This document shows, in pieces, positions 8,332 to 17,346 of a stretch of DNA of 64,000 nt (positions are counted from its first letter, which is position 1; each line of letters opens with the position of its first letter). The translations under genes and the position numbers were made by a program. The notes beneath the pieces were generated by a model that had not been told where the DNA came from, did not search any database, and was given only the letters and a program-made list of their open reading frames with translations. The stretch is from Panacagrimonas sp965216805 (GTDB lineage: Bacteria > Pseudomonadota > Gammaproteobacteria > Nevskiales > Nevskiaceae): positions 558,001-622,000 of the forward strand of contig NZ_CBDCGN010000003.1 of assembly GCF_965216805.1 (NCBI RefSeq), written 5' to 3'.

Positions 8332-10134
8332 ATGGCAGACGACGGCGCCCCCACCGCGGCAGGACTGCAGCACAGCATCGTGCGGGAGTTGTCCCGCCGG
8401 TTCGGCGATTCCGGCTTCGTGTTCCAGCCCACCGTGGACCGCGTGCCCACCCTGTGGGTGCAGGCCGGTCAACTGCTGGAAGTGCTGCGCTACCTGCGCA
8501 ACGAAGTGGAGCGTCCGTACCGGATGCTCTATGACCTCACCGCCATCGACGAGCGCGTGCGCAAGCATCGGCCGGGCCAGCCAGCCAGCGACTTTACGGT
8601 GGTCTATCACCTGTTGTCGGTAGACCGTGCCATGGCGGTGCCGCGCGAGGACGCCGGTGGCGAAATCCGGCTCAAGGTAGCGTTGACCGGCGACAAGCCG
8701 GAGCTGCCCAGCTGCATCCCGGTGTTCATCAATGCCAACTGGTACGAGCGCGAGGTCTGGGACCTGTTCGGCATCGTCTTCACCGGGCATCCCAATCTGC
8801 GCCGCATCCTGCTGCCGCCGCGCTGGGAGGGTCATCCGCTGCGCAAGGACTATCCGGCGCGCGCGACCGAGTTCGACCCCTTCATGCTGGATCAGATGCG
8901 TCAGGACCTGGACCAGGAAGCGCTGCTGTTCAAGCCCGAGGAATGGGGCATGAAGCGCGGCACCGAAGACGCCGACTACATGTTCCTCAACCTCGGCCCG
9001 AATCACCCGAGCGCGCACGGTGCCTTTCGCATTGTTCTGCAGCTCGATGGCGAGGAGATCGTCGGCTGCGTGCCGGATATCGGCTACCACCATCGTGGCG
9101 CCGAGAAGATGGCGGAACGCCAGTCCTGGCACACCTACATTCCTTACACCGATCGCATCGACTACCTCGGCGGGGTGATGAACAACCTGCCGTACGTGAT
9201 GAACGTCGAGAAGCTCGCCGGCATCACCGTACCGGACCGGGTCAAGACCATCCGCGTGATGATGTCCGAGTTCTTCCGCATCACCTCGCACCTGCTGTTC
9301 TACGGCACCTATGCGCAGGACGTCGGTGCGATGACCCCGGTGTTCTTCATGTTCGTGGACCGCGCCAAGGCCTACGACGTGATCGAGGCGGTCACCGGCT
9401 TTCGCATGCACCCGGCCTGGTTCCGCATCGGCGGCGTGGCGCACGATCTGCCCACCGGCTGGGAAAAGAAGGTGCGCGAATTCATCGACTGGCTGCGGCC
9501 GCGCATGGACCAGTACGAAAAGGCCGCGCTGAAGAATTCGATCCTGATCTCGCGCTCCAAGGGCGTAGCGGCTTACGGCGCCGCCGAGGCGCTGGACTGG
9601 GGTGTGACCGGCCCGGGCCTGCGCGCGGCGGGCGTGAACTTCGACCTGCGCAAGGCGCGGCCGTACTCCGGCTACGAGAACTTCGAGTTCGAAGTGCCGC
9701 TGGCCGGCGTCAGCGACGTCTACAACCGCGGTGTGCTGCGCGCCGAGGAGATCCGCCAGTCGCTCAACATCATCGAGCAATGCCTCAACAACATGCCGGC
9801 GGGGCCGTTCAAGGCCGACCATCCGCTGACCTGTCCGCCGCCCAAGGAACGTGCGCTGCACGACATCGAAACCCTGATCACGCATTTCCTCGGCGTGAGC
9901 TGGGGTCCGGTCATGCCGCACGGCGAGTCCAGCACCATGATCGAGGCGACCAAGGGCCTCAACAGCTATTACAGCGTGTCCGACGGCAGCACCATGGCCT
10001 ACCGCACGCGCATCCGCACGCCGAGCTTTGCGCACCTGCAGCAGATTCCGGCGGCCATCAACGGCCAGATGATTGCAGACCTGATTGCGTACATCGCGTC
10101 CATCGATTTCGTGATGGCGGATGTTGATCGATGA
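8332..10134 (+). CDS. nuoCD: NADH-quinone oxidoreductase subunits C and D, natural fusion
   Basis: A 600-aa fusion, the same length as the E. coli NuoCD protein. Residues about 1-190 are the 30-kDa NuoC part (VFINANWYEREVWDLFGI, HPLRKDYP) and about 210-600 the 49-kDa NuoD part (GPNHPSAHGAFRI, DIGYHHRGAEKM, TDRIDYLGG). NuoD lines the quinone pocket beside NuoB. Many proteobacteria keep nuoC and nuoD separate, so the fusion is a useful lineage marker. The stop codon abuts a palindromic repeat element at 10139. Confidence 0.97.
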   Translation: MADDGAPTAAGLQHSIVRELSRRFGDSGFVFQPTVDRVPTLWVQAGQLLEVLRYLRNEVERPYRMLYDLTAIDERVRKHRPGQPASDFTVVYHLLSVDRAMAVPREDAGGEIRLKVALTGDKPELPSCIPVFINANWYEREVWDLFGIVFTGHPNLRRILLPPRWEGHPLRKDYPARATEFDPFMLDQMRQDLDQEALLFKPEEWGMKRGTEDADYMFLNLGPNHPSAHGAFRIVLQLDGEEIVGCVPDIGYHHRGAEKMAERQSWHTYIPYTDRIDYLGGVMNNLPYVMNVEKLAGITVPDRVKTIRVMMSEFFRITSHLLFYGTYAQDVGAMTPVFFMFVDRAKAYDVIEAVTGFRMHPAWFRIGGVAHDLPTGWEKKVREFIDWLRPRMDQYEKAALKNSILISRSKGVAAYGAAEALDWGVTGPGLRAAGVNFDLRKARPYSGYENFEFEVPLAGVSDVYNRGVLRAEEIRQSLNIIEQCLNNMPAGPFKADHPLTCPPPKERALHDIETLITHFLGVSWGPVMPHGESSTMIEATKGLNSYYSVSDGSTMAYRTRIRTPSFAHLQQIPAAINGQMIADLIAYIASIDFVMADVDR

Positions 10135-10138
10135 GAAG

Positions 10139-10250
10139 TTTTTTGCCACGGGTTCCACGGATGAACGCGGATAAACGCCAACCTAAAGCCGTGCCTGCCT
10201 TTCTTTTTTATCCGTGTATGTCCGTGTCATCGGTGTCATCCGTGGCAAAT
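10139..10250. repeat. Palindromic intergenic repeat inside the nuo operon
   Basis: The 133-nt spacer between nuoCD and nuoE is almost wholly an imperfect palindrome. The left arm has TTTGCCACGGGTTCCACGG followed by ATGAACGCGGATAAA; the right arm has TTTTTTATCCGTG and ends TCATCCGTGGCAAA. ACGGATGA-type submotifs recur in both arms. The pattern TTTGCCACGGAT...ATCCGTGGCAAA resembles interspersed palindromic elements that I have seen in several bacterial genomes. No second copy was noticed in this window. Transcribed, it would form a long hairpin between two complex I genes. Confidence 0.7.
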
Positions 10251-10267
10251 GTCTTGACGCTCTGACA

Positions 10268-10786
10268 ATGAAGACCGACACCATCATCAAGCTGGCCGAC
10301 CTCGGCAAGGCGCCGCCCTTCGAGCTGAGTGCGCAGGAGCGGCACGAGATCGAAGAAGAGATGCATCACTACCCGGACCCGCGGGCGGCGAGCATCGGCG
10401 CGCTCAAGGTTGTGCAGAAGCACCGCGGCTGGGTACCGGATGAGGCCATCGCCCCGGTCGCAAAAATGATCGGCACCGATGCTGCCGACCTCGAAGGCGT
10501 GGCCACGTTCTACAGCCTGATCTTCCGCCAGCCGGTAGGCCGTCATGTCATCACGGTGTGCGACAGCATCTCTTGTCATCTGACCGGCTACGACGAGCTG
10601 CGCGAGGCGCTCCAGGCCAAGCTCGGCATCCGCCTGGGCCAGACCACGCCGGACCAGCGTTTCACCCTGTTGCCGATCTGCTGCCTCGGCGCCTGTGATC
10701 GCGGCCCGACCATGATGATCGACGAAGACCTGCATGGCGACGTGATGCCCGCGCAACTCGACACGATTCTGGGTGCTTACGCATGA
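10268..10786 (+). CDS. nuoE: NADH-quinone oxidoreductase subunit E
   Basis: 24-kDa thioredoxin-like subunit of the NADH dehydrogenase module (172 aa), binding the [2Fe-2S] cluster N1a. Ligands are C98 and C103 (CDSISC) and C139 and C143 (CLGAC). The ATG at 10268 gives the family length and the start MKTDTIIKL; an earlier in-frame ATG at 10214 lies inside the palindromic element and is rejected. The TGA overlaps the nuoF ATG by 4 nt, implying coupled translation of the two subunits, which contact each other. Confidence 0.95.
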   Translation: MKTDTIIKLADLGKAPPFELSAQERHEIEEEMHHYPDPRAASIGALKVVQKHRGWVPDEAIAPVAKMIGTDAADLEGVATFYSLIFRQPVGRHVITVCDSISCHLTGYDELREALQAKLGIRLGQTTPDQRFTLLPICCLGACDRGPTMMIDEDLHGDVMPAQLDTILGAYA

Positions 10787-12105
10787 GTGCCGCGAAGAAG
10801 TCGCTCGACACCCATCCGCTGACCTACAGCATCGATACCGCCCGCGGGCCACTCGACCTCAAGGCTTACGAGGCGGTTGGCGGTTATCAGGGCCTGCGCA
10901 AGGCGATCAAGGAATTTACGCCGCAGGAAGTGCAGGCGCGCGTGCGCGAAGCCAATCTGCGCGGTCGCGGCGGCGCCGGTTTTCCCACCGGGATCAAGTG
11001 GGGTCTGGTACCGATGGGGCCGGCCCAAGGTTATGACGGGGGCGCCAAGTACCTGGTGTGCAACGCCGACGAAATGGAGCCGGGTACCTTCAAGGACCGG
11101 TTGCTGATGGAGGACGCGCCGCACCTGATGGTGGAGTCGATGATCGCCGCGGCTTACGCCATCGGCGCCTGCACTGGCTACATCTTTCTGCGCGGCGAAT
11201 ACGTGGTCTCCGCCAGAAATCTCAACCGGGCGTTGGCGGAGGCGCGCGCCGCCGGCCTGCTCGGCAAGAACATTCTCGGCAGCGGCTGGGACTATGACTG
11301 CTTCGTCCATACCGGTGCGGGTCGTTACATCTGCGGCGAAGAGACCGCGCTGATCAATTCGCTGGAAGGCCGTCGCGCCAACCCGCGCGCCAAGCCGCCG
11401 TTCCCGCAGATCAGCGGCTTGTGGGGTCGGCCGACGGTGGTCAACAACGTCGAGACCCTCTGCAACATCCCCAGCATCGTGCTCAATGGCGGCGAGTGGT
11501 TCAAAGGTCTGAGTCAGGGCAAAACCAAGGACGGCGGCACCAAGCTGTACGGCTGCTCCGGCCGGGCCAACAAGCCGGGCTGCTGGGAGCTGCCCTTCGG
11601 CACTACCACGCGCGAGTTGCTGGAGGTGCACGCGGGCGGCATGAAGGGTGGCAAGAAGCTCAAGGCCTGGCTGCCGGGTGGCGCGTCCACCGATTTCCTG
11701 TTGCCCGAGCATCTCGATCTACCGATGGATTTCGACACCATCTCCAAAGCGGGTTCGCGCATGGGCACCGGGCTGATCACGGTGGTGGCGGAAGACCAGA
11801 GCATGGTTTCGGCAGTGCGCAATCTCGAAGAGTTCTTTTCGCGCGAATCCTGCGGCTGGTGCACGCCGTGTCGCGACGGGCTGCCATGGTCGGTGCGCAT
11901 CCTGCGCGCGATCGAAACCGGTGAGGGGCGCCCCGGCGACATCGAGAAGCTCGTGCGCCTGACCCGCGACCTGGGTCCCGGCCGCACCTTCTGTGCGCAC
12001 GCCCCCGGCGCGATGGAGCCGCTGCAGTCGGCGATCAAGTATTTCCGAGACGAGTTCGAGCGCGGCATCCGCGCCAGTGCGGCCCCGGCCGCGGTCCAGG
12101 CATAA
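10783..12105 (+). CDS. nuoF: NADH-quinone oxidoreductase subunit F
   Basis: 51-kDa subunit that binds NADH, FMN and the [4Fe-4S] cluster N3 (440 aa). The FMN/NADH glycine-rich loop is GRGGAGFPTG (61-70); N3 ligands are C357, C360, C363 (CGWCTPC) and C404 (TFCAHA). The ICGEETALINSLEG block is also typical. Entry point of electrons into complex I. Starts with the ATGA overlap from nuoE and lies 5 nt before nuoG. Confidence 0.97.
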   Translation: MSAAKKSLDTHPLTYSIDTARGPLDLKAYEAVGGYQGLRKAIKEFTPQEVQARVREANLRGRGGAGFPTGIKWGLVPMGPAQGYDGGAKYLVCNADEMEPGTFKDRLLMEDAPHLMVESMIAAAYAIGACTGYIFLRGEYVVSARNLNRALAEARAAGLLGKNILGSGWDYDCFVHTGAGRYICGEETALINSLEGRRANPRAKPPFPQISGLWGRPTVVNNVETLCNIPSIVLNGGEWFKGLSQGKTKDGGTKLYGCSGRANKPGCWELPFGTTTRELLEVHAGGMKGGKKLKAWLPGGASTDFLLPEHLDLPMDFDTISKAGSRMGTGLITVVAEDQSMVSAVRNLEEFFSRESCGWCTPCRDGLPWSVRILRAIETGEGRPGDIEKLVRLTRDLGPGRTFCAHAPGAMEPLQSAIKYFRDEFERGIRASAAPAAVQA

Positions 12106-12110
12106 ACCAC

Positions 12111-14804
12111 ATGGCGAAGATCCACGTCGACGGCAAGCAGTACGAGGTCAGCGGGGCTGACAACCTGCTGCAGGCCTGTCTGTCCCTGGGGTTGGACATC
12201 CCTTATTTCTGCTGGCACCCGGCGCTGGGCAGCGTCGGCGCTTGTCGCCAATGCGCGGTCAAGCAGTACCGTGACGAGAACGACAAGACCGGCCGCATCG
12301 TCATGTCCTGCATGACGCAGGCGCAGGACGACATGTACATCGCCATCGAGGACGTCGAGGCGGTGGAGTTCCGCGAAGCGATCATCGAGTTCCTGATGAC
12401 CAATCACCCGCACGACTGTCCGGTCTGCGAGGAAGGCGGGCACTGCCATCTGCAGGACATGACGGTGATGACGCGGCATCACTCGCGGTCCTACCGGTTC
12501 GACAAGCGCACTCATCTCAACCAGGACCTCGGGCCGTTCATCGGCCACGAGATGAACCGCTGCATTTCCTGCTATCGCTGTGTGCGCTACTACCGCGACT
12601 ACGCGGGCGGCACCGATCTGGGCGTCTACGGCGCTGCGAGCAACGTCTACTTCGGACGCCCGCAACCGGGCGTGCTGGAGAACGAGTTCAGCGGCAATCT
12701 CACCGAGGTATGTCCCACCGGCGTGTTCACCGACAAGGCGCACTCCGAGCACTACACGCGCAAGTGGGACATGCAGTTCGCACCAGGCATCTGCACCGGC
12801 TGCTCGGTGGGCTGCAACGTCTCGCCGGGCGAGCGCTACGGCGAGGTCCGCCGTATCGAGAACCGCTACCACGGCGCGCTCAACGGCTATTTCCTGTGTG
12901 ATCGCGGACGTTTCGGCTTCGGCCACAGCAACCGCAAGGACCGGCCGCGCCTGCCGGTACTGAAGATCGAAGGCCGTCACAAGATCGTCGCCGGTGAAGT
13001 CGGCCTTGAACAATTGCGCGCGATCACCTCCGGGGCCAAGCGCATGCTCGGTATCGGCTCGCCGCGTGCCTCGCTGGAAGCCAACTTCGCGCTGCGCGAA
13101 CGCGTCGGCGCAGCCCGGTTCAACAGTGGCGTGTCGCGACACGAACTTGAACTGACGCAACTGGCGGCGAAGATTCTGCGCGGTCCGGTCGGCGCCAGCA
13201 CCCTGCGCAGCATGGAAGACGCCGACTGCGTGCTGATCCTGGGCGAAGACCTGACCCAGACCGCTCCGCGTATCGCACTGGCAGTGCGCCAGGCCGCGCG
13301 CGGCAAGATGGTGACCGAAGGGGCCAAGAAAAACATTCCCGAGTGGCAGGTCATCGCCCTGGCGGATCTGGTGCAGCAAGCGCGTAACCCGATCTACGTC
13401 AGCACCGCACAGCCGTCGCGGCTGGATGATGTGGCGACCAGGACGTTCAACGCCTCGGCCGAGCGCATCGCACAACTGGGGTTTGCCATCGCACACCGGC
13501 TGGACGGCGCAGCGCCGGTTGCCGTCGGATTGGACCAGACGCAGGCCGCGCTGGCCGACGAGATTGCCGCTGCGCTGGCCACTGCAACGCGCCCGCTGAT
13601 CGTCAGCGGCACCGGCAGCGGCTGTGCCGAGGTGATGCAGGCAGCCGCCAACATCGCGTGGGCACTCAAGAAGAAGGATCGGATGGTCGGACTGGCGCTG
13701 GCGCTGCCGGAGGCCAACAGCATGGGCAGCGCGCTGTTCGATGCGTCGCCGCTGGAGCTCGCGTTGGAAGCCGCGACCCAGGGCGAGGTGGACGTGCTGG
13801 TGGTGCTGGAGAACGATCTGTACCGCCGCGCGCCCAAAGCCGTGGTCGACGCGGCACTGGCCAAGTGCCGGCTGATCGTGATCGACCACATGGCCACCGA
13901 CACCGGCGAGCGCGCGGACTTGCTGCTGCCCGCCGGCAACGCTTACGAGAGCGACGGCACCCTGGTGAACTATGAGGGGCGCGCACAGCGCTACTTCCAG
14001 GTCTACGACCCCACCTATTACGACCGCGCGGTGGCGATCCAGGAATCCTGGCGCTGGTGCGATGAGATGTCGGCCGCACCGGCGTGGCAGGGTCTGGACG
14101 ATCTGATCGCGGACTGTGCCAAGGTCTTGCCGCAGTTTTCGGTCATCACCGAAACCGCTCCCAACGCGCGCTTCCGCATGAAGGGCATGAAGATGGCGCG
14201 TTCGCCGCACCGCGCTTCGGGCCGGACCGCGCAGCGCGCGAACCTGTCCGTGCATGAGCCGCGCCAGTTGCAGGACGCGGACTCGGCGCTGGCGTTCACC
14301 ATGGAAGGCGTCAACGGCGCCATGGGCATCGACCGTCCCGCCGAGTTGCTGCCGTTTGCGTGGGCGCCGGGCTGGAATTCGCCGCAGGCCTGGAACAAGT
14401 TCCAGGCTGAAGTCGGCGGCGAGCTCAAGGGCGGCGACGCCGGTGAGCCGGTGCTGGTGACCGACGACCAGATCCAGCCGCAATACTTTGCGCCTGCTGC
14501 GCCGAGTTCGGGTTCGGGCCTGCGCGCGGTGGCCTTGCACCATATCTTCGGCAGCGAGGAGCAGAGCGGTCGCGCCGACGTGCTGCTCAAGCGCGCGCCG
14601 CAGGCCTACGTCGCCTTGAGCGTGGCGGACATCGAACGTCTGGGCATCCAGTTGTCCGCGCGAGTCGAGGTCGACGGCACCAGCGTGGTGCTGCCGGTGG
14701 TGGTGTCGAGCAGCCTCGAAGCGGGCAGCGTCGGCCTGCCGGTGGGTCTGCGCGGGGTGCCTTACGCATCCCCAGGCAGCGCGATCAGCGTGGAGGCGGC
14801 CTAG
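12111..14804 (+). CDS. nuoG: NADH-quinone oxidoreductase subunit G
   Basis: Largest peripheral-arm subunit (897 aa). The N-terminal 2Fe-2S ferredoxin domain holds CWHPALGSVGACRQC; a His/Cys-liganded N5 region follows (CPVCEEGGHCHLQDM), then N4 (CISCYRCVRYYR). The CTGCSVGC segment with the later YFLCDRGRFG supplies ligands for the extra N7 cluster found in E. coli-type NuoG. The remainder is a molybdopterin-oxidoreductase-like domain without catalytic role in complex I. About 900 residues is the E. coli-type length. Confidence 0.96.
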   Translation: MAKIHVDGKQYEVSGADNLLQACLSLGLDIPYFCWHPALGSVGACRQCAVKQYRDENDKTGRIVMSCMTQAQDDMYIAIEDVEAVEFREAIIEFLMTNHPHDCPVCEEGGHCHLQDMTVMTRHHSRSYRFDKRTHLNQDLGPFIGHEMNRCISCYRCVRYYRDYAGGTDLGVYGAASNVYFGRPQPGVLENEFSGNLTEVCPTGVFTDKAHSEHYTRKWDMQFAPGICTGCSVGCNVSPGERYGEVRRIENRYHGALNGYFLCDRGRFGFGHSNRKDRPRLPVLKIEGRHKIVAGEVGLEQLRAITSGAKRMLGIGSPRASLEANFALRERVGAARFNSGVSRHELELTQLAAKILRGPVGASTLRSMEDADCVLILGEDLTQTAPRIALAVRQAARGKMVTEGAKKNIPEWQVIALADLVQQARNPIYVSTAQPSRLDDVATRTFNASAERIAQLGFAIAHRLDGAAPVAVGLDQTQAALADEIAAALATATRPLIVSGTGSGCAEVMQAAANIAWALKKKDRMVGLALALPEANSMGSALFDASPLELALEAATQGEVDVLVVLENDLYRRAPKAVVDAALAKCRLIVIDHMATDTGERADLLLPAGNAYESDGTLVNYEGRAQRYFQVYDPTYYDRAVAIQESWRWCDEMSAAPAWQGLDDLIADCAKVLPQFSVITETAPNARFRMKGMKMARSPHRASGRTAQRANLSVHEPRQLQDADSALAFTMEGVNGAMGIDRPAELLPFAWAPGWNSPQAWNKFQAEVGGELKGGDAGEPVLVTDDQIQPQYFAPAAPSSGSGLRAVALHHIFGSEEQSGRADVLLKRAPQAYVALSVADIERLGIQLSARVEVDGTSVVLPVVVSSSLEAGSVGLPVGLRGVPYASPGSAISVEAA

Positions 14805-14860
14805 GATGAAACGGAGTTTCAGCCGCACCGGATGGCGCGTTGCGTCATGGGGTCGATGAT

Positions 14861-15877
14861 ATGAGCTTGCCGTCCTGGATCACCCCCGAGCTGATCTACA
14901 CCGCCATCCAGGTGGTAGAAGCGGCCGTCATCCTGGTCGGCCTGGTGCTGACCGCGGCCTGGATGATCTGGCTGGAAAGACGCCTGCTGGGTCTGTGGCA
15001 GGACCGCTACGGGCCCAATCGCGTCGGCCTGTTCGGGCTCGGCCAGGTCATTGCCGACATGATCAAGATCTTCTTCAAGGAGGACTGGACACCGCCGTTC
15101 GTGGATCGTGCCATCTTCTGGATCGCACCCGCGGTGGCCATGAGTACGATGCTGCTGGGCTTCATGCTGGTACCGATCACGCCCTGGATCGGTGTGTCGG
15201 ACTTGAATCTGGCGGTGCTGTTCTTTCTGGCGCTGTGCGGCCTGGCGGTGTACGCAGTGATGCTGGGCGGCTGGGCATCCAACAACAAGTACGCGCTGCT
15301 CGGCGGCCTGCGTTCGTCGGCGCAGATGATCACCTACGAGGTGTTCATGGGCCTGTCGCTGATGGGCGTGGTGATGATCGCCGGCAGTTTCTCGCTGGTG
15401 GACATCGTGACCAGCCAGCAGCAGGGCATGTGGAATATCGTGCCTCAGTTTCTGGGCTTCGTGACCTTCCTGCTCGCCGGTTTCGCCACCGTGCACCGCG
15501 CCCCGTTCGATCTGCCGGAAGCCGAGCAGGAACTGGCCGACGGCTACCACGTGGAATATTCGAGCATGAAGTTCGGCATGTTCTTCGTGGGCGAGTATGT
15601 CGGCATCGTGCTGGTGTCGGCCATGATTGTGGTGCTGTTCTTCGGCGGCTGGGATGTGCCCTTCGTGGATAACGAAGGCCCGGTGCTGGCGCTGTTCGCC
15701 TTCGTCACCAAGTGCTTCATCTTCATGAGCAGCTTCATCCTGATGCGCGCCGCGCTGCCGCGTCCGCGTTACGACCACATGATGTCTGCGGGATGGAAGG
15801 TTTGTCTGCCGCTGACCCTGGTCAACGTCGTGGTCACCGGCATCGTGATCCTCGTCAACCAGAGCGGAGCCGCCTGA
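14861..15877 (+). CDS. nuoH: NADH-quinone oxidoreductase subunit H
   Basis: Membrane subunit at the junction of the two arms, forming much of the quinone-access channel (338 aa, about eight helices). Typical blocks are LERRLLGLWQDRYGPNRVG near the N terminus and RAPFDLPEAEQELADGYHVEYSS in the charged loop. ATG at 14861 fits the family start; an in-frame TTG at 14840 is less likely. The TGA shares its last base with the nuoI ATG (1-nt overlap). Confidence 0.96.
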   Translation: MSLPSWITPELIYTAIQVVEAAVILVGLVLTAAWMIWLERRLLGLWQDRYGPNRVGLFGLGQVIADMIKIFFKEDWTPPFVDRAIFWIAPAVAMSTMLLGFMLVPITPWIGVSDLNLAVLFFLALCGLAVYAVMLGGWASNNKYALLGGLRSSAQMITYEVFMGLSLMGVVMIAGSFSLVDIVTSQQQGMWNIVPQFLGFVTFLLAGFATVHRAPFDLPEAEQELADGYHVEYSSMKFGMFFVGEYVGIVLVSAMIVVLFFGGWDVPFVDNEGPVLALFAFVTKCFIFMSSFILMRAALPRPRYDHMMSAGWKVCLPLTLVNVVVTGIVILVNQSGAA

Positions 15878-16416
15878 TGTTGATTCAGATACTCAAAGGC
15901 ATAGGGACGCAGCTGCGCAGCATCGGCATCGTGTTTATGCATACGTTTGCCAAGCGCGCCACTATCAACTACCCCGAAGAACAGCCCTACCTGCCGCCGC
16001 GCTACCGTGGCCGCATCGTGCTGACGCGCGATCCCGATGGCGAAGAGCGCTGCGTGGCCTGCAATCTCTGCGCGGTCGCCTGCCCGGTCGGCTGCATCAG
16101 CCTGCAGAAAGCGGAAAAGGAAGACGGCCGCTGGTATCCGGAGTTTTTCCGCATCAATTTCTCGCGCTGCATCTTCTGCGGATTGTGCGAAGAAGCCTGC
16201 CCCACCACCGCAATCCAGCTCACGCCGGATTTTGAGATGTGCGAGTACGACCGCCAGAATCTGGTGTATGAAAAGGAACACCTGACTATCAGCGGTCCCG
16301 GCAAGTATCCAGACTACAACTTCTACCGGGTCGCCGGCCTGGAAGTGAAGGGCAAGCCCAAGGGTGGCGCGCTCAACGAAGCCAAGCCGATCGACGTCAA
16401 GAGCCTGCTGCCCTGA
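15877..16416 (+). CDS. nuoI: NADH-quinone oxidoreductase subunit I
   Basis: Ferredoxin-like subunit holding clusters N6a and N6b, which relay electrons to NuoB (179 aa). Two CxxCxxCxxxC(P) motifs are visible: C59, C62, C65, C69 and C98, C101, C104, C108. The N terminus begins MLIQILKGIGTQLRSIGIVF, an amphipathic helix that lies on the membrane. The start ATG overlaps the nuoH stop by one base. Confidence 0.97.
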   Translation: MLIQILKGIGTQLRSIGIVFMHTFAKRATINYPEEQPYLPPRYRGRIVLTRDPDGEERCVACNLCAVACPVGCISLQKAEKEDGRWYPEFFRINFSRCIFCGLCEEACPTTAIQLTPDFEMCEYDRQNLVYEKEHLTISGPGKYPDYNFYRVAGLEVKGKPKGGALNEAKPIDVKSLLP

Positions 16417-16421
16417 TCGCC

Positions 16422-16910
16422 ATGGAAATCGCTTTCTACCTGTCTGGCTTCATCGCCGTACTAGCCACCATCCTGGTGATCGTCAATCCCAATCCGGTGC
16501 ATGCGCTGATGTACCTGGTGACCTCGCTGCTGGCGGTGGCTTGCGTGTTCTTCACCTTGGGCGCCCCGTTTGCGGCGGCGCTGGAAGTGATCGTGTACGC
16601 CGGCGCCATCATGGTGCTGTTCGTGTTCGTGGTGATGATGCTCAATCTGGGCGAGACCGTGACGCAGCAGGAACAGGCCTGGCTCAAGCCGTCGGTTTGG
16701 ATCGGGCCCGGCATTCTTTGCGCGCTCCTTTTGTTCCCGCTGATGCGACTGATGCTGGGCGGTGAACATACGCCGGCAGGCGTGACCGAGGTGGGTGCCA
16801 AGGCGGTCGGCGTATCGCTGTACGGGCCGTACCTGCTGGCCGTGGAGCTGGCGTCGATGATGCTCACGGCGGGTCTGGTCGCGGCGTATCACCTGGGCAA
16901 GCAGGACTAG
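16422..16910 (+). CDS. nuoJ: NADH-quinone oxidoreductase subunit J
   Basis: Membrane subunit of the proton-pumping arm (162 aa, five helices). The conserved third helix YAGAIMVLFVFVVMMLNLG with its pi-bulge region is clear. NuoJ packs between NuoH/A and NuoK. It starts 5 nt after nuoI; unlike most junctions in this operon, a 104-nt spacer with two hairpins separates it from nuoK. Confidence 0.96.
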   Translation: MEIAFYLSGFIAVLATILVIVNPNPVHALMYLVTSLLAVACVFFTLGAPFAAALEVIVYAGAIMVLFVFVVMMLNLGETVTQQEQAWLKPSVWIGPGILCALLLFPLMRLMLGGEHTPAGVTEVGAKAVGVSLYGPYLLAVELASMMLTAGLVAAYHLGKQD

Positions 16911-16927
16911 CGGATCAAACAAGCAGT

Positions 16928-16990
16928 GGCGCGAGGCTGCGGGCTCGCGCCTTCGAAGAAACAACGCACGCGTTCGCGGCCACACCGCGA
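16928..16990 (+). repeat. Two hairpins in the nuoJ-nuoK spacer
   Basis: Two inverted repeats lie in the 104-nt spacer: GGCGCGAG (16928-16935) with CTCGCGCC (16944-16951), an 8-bp perfect stem, and TCGCGG (16974-16979) with CCGCGA (16985-16990). No T-tract follows either, so they are not intrinsic terminators. A ribosome binding site (GGGAG) comes just before the nuoK ATG. Confidence 0.6.
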
Positions 16991-17014
16991 CGCCGACAAC
17001 GAGAGAACGGGAGC

Positions 17015-17332
17015 ATGCCGGAAGTCAGCGGAATACCGATGGAGCATGGCCTGGCGCTAGCCGGGATCCTGTTCACGCTCGGCTTACTCGGCCTGATCGT
17101 GCGTCGCAACGTGCTGTTCATGCTGATGTCGCTGGAAATCATGATGAACGCTGCAGCGCTGGCCTTCGTGGTGGCGGGCTCGCGCTGGGTGCAGCCGGAC
17201 GGGCAGGTCATGTTTCTGCTGGTGCTGACGCTCGCGGCCTGCGAGGCCTGCGTCGGATTGGCGCTGCTGCTGCAGCTCTACCGTCGCTTCGGTTCGATGG
17301 ACGTGGACACCGCTTCGGAGATGAAGGGGTGA
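17015..17332 (+). CDS. nuoK: NADH-quinone oxidoreductase subunit K
   Basis: Small three-helix membrane subunit homologous to MrpC (105 aa, family about 100). Helix 2 contains VLFMLMSLEIMMNAAALAFV with the conserved glutamate (SLEIM) involved in proton transfer, and helix 3 carries ACEACVGLALLLQLYRRFG. ATG at 17015 follows a GGGAG ribosome binding site. Flanked on both sides by hairpin-rich spacers, which is unusual for this operon. Confidence 0.96.
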   Translation: MPEVSGIPMEHGLALAGILFTLGLLGLIVRRNVLFMLMSLEIMMNAAALAFVVAGSRWVQPDGQVMFLLVLTLAACEACVGLALLLQLYRRFGSMDVDTASEMKG

Positions 17333-17346
17333 GGGCGCACATGCTT

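Noticed and set aside
10214..10267. Earlier ATG for nuoE
   Set aside because: It lies inside the palindromic repeat and would add 18 residues unlike any NuoE N terminus.
11514..14828. 1104-codon minus-strand open frame opposite nuoF/nuoG
   Set aside because: Mirror of nuoG codon usage, no recognisable domain, no ribosome binding site.
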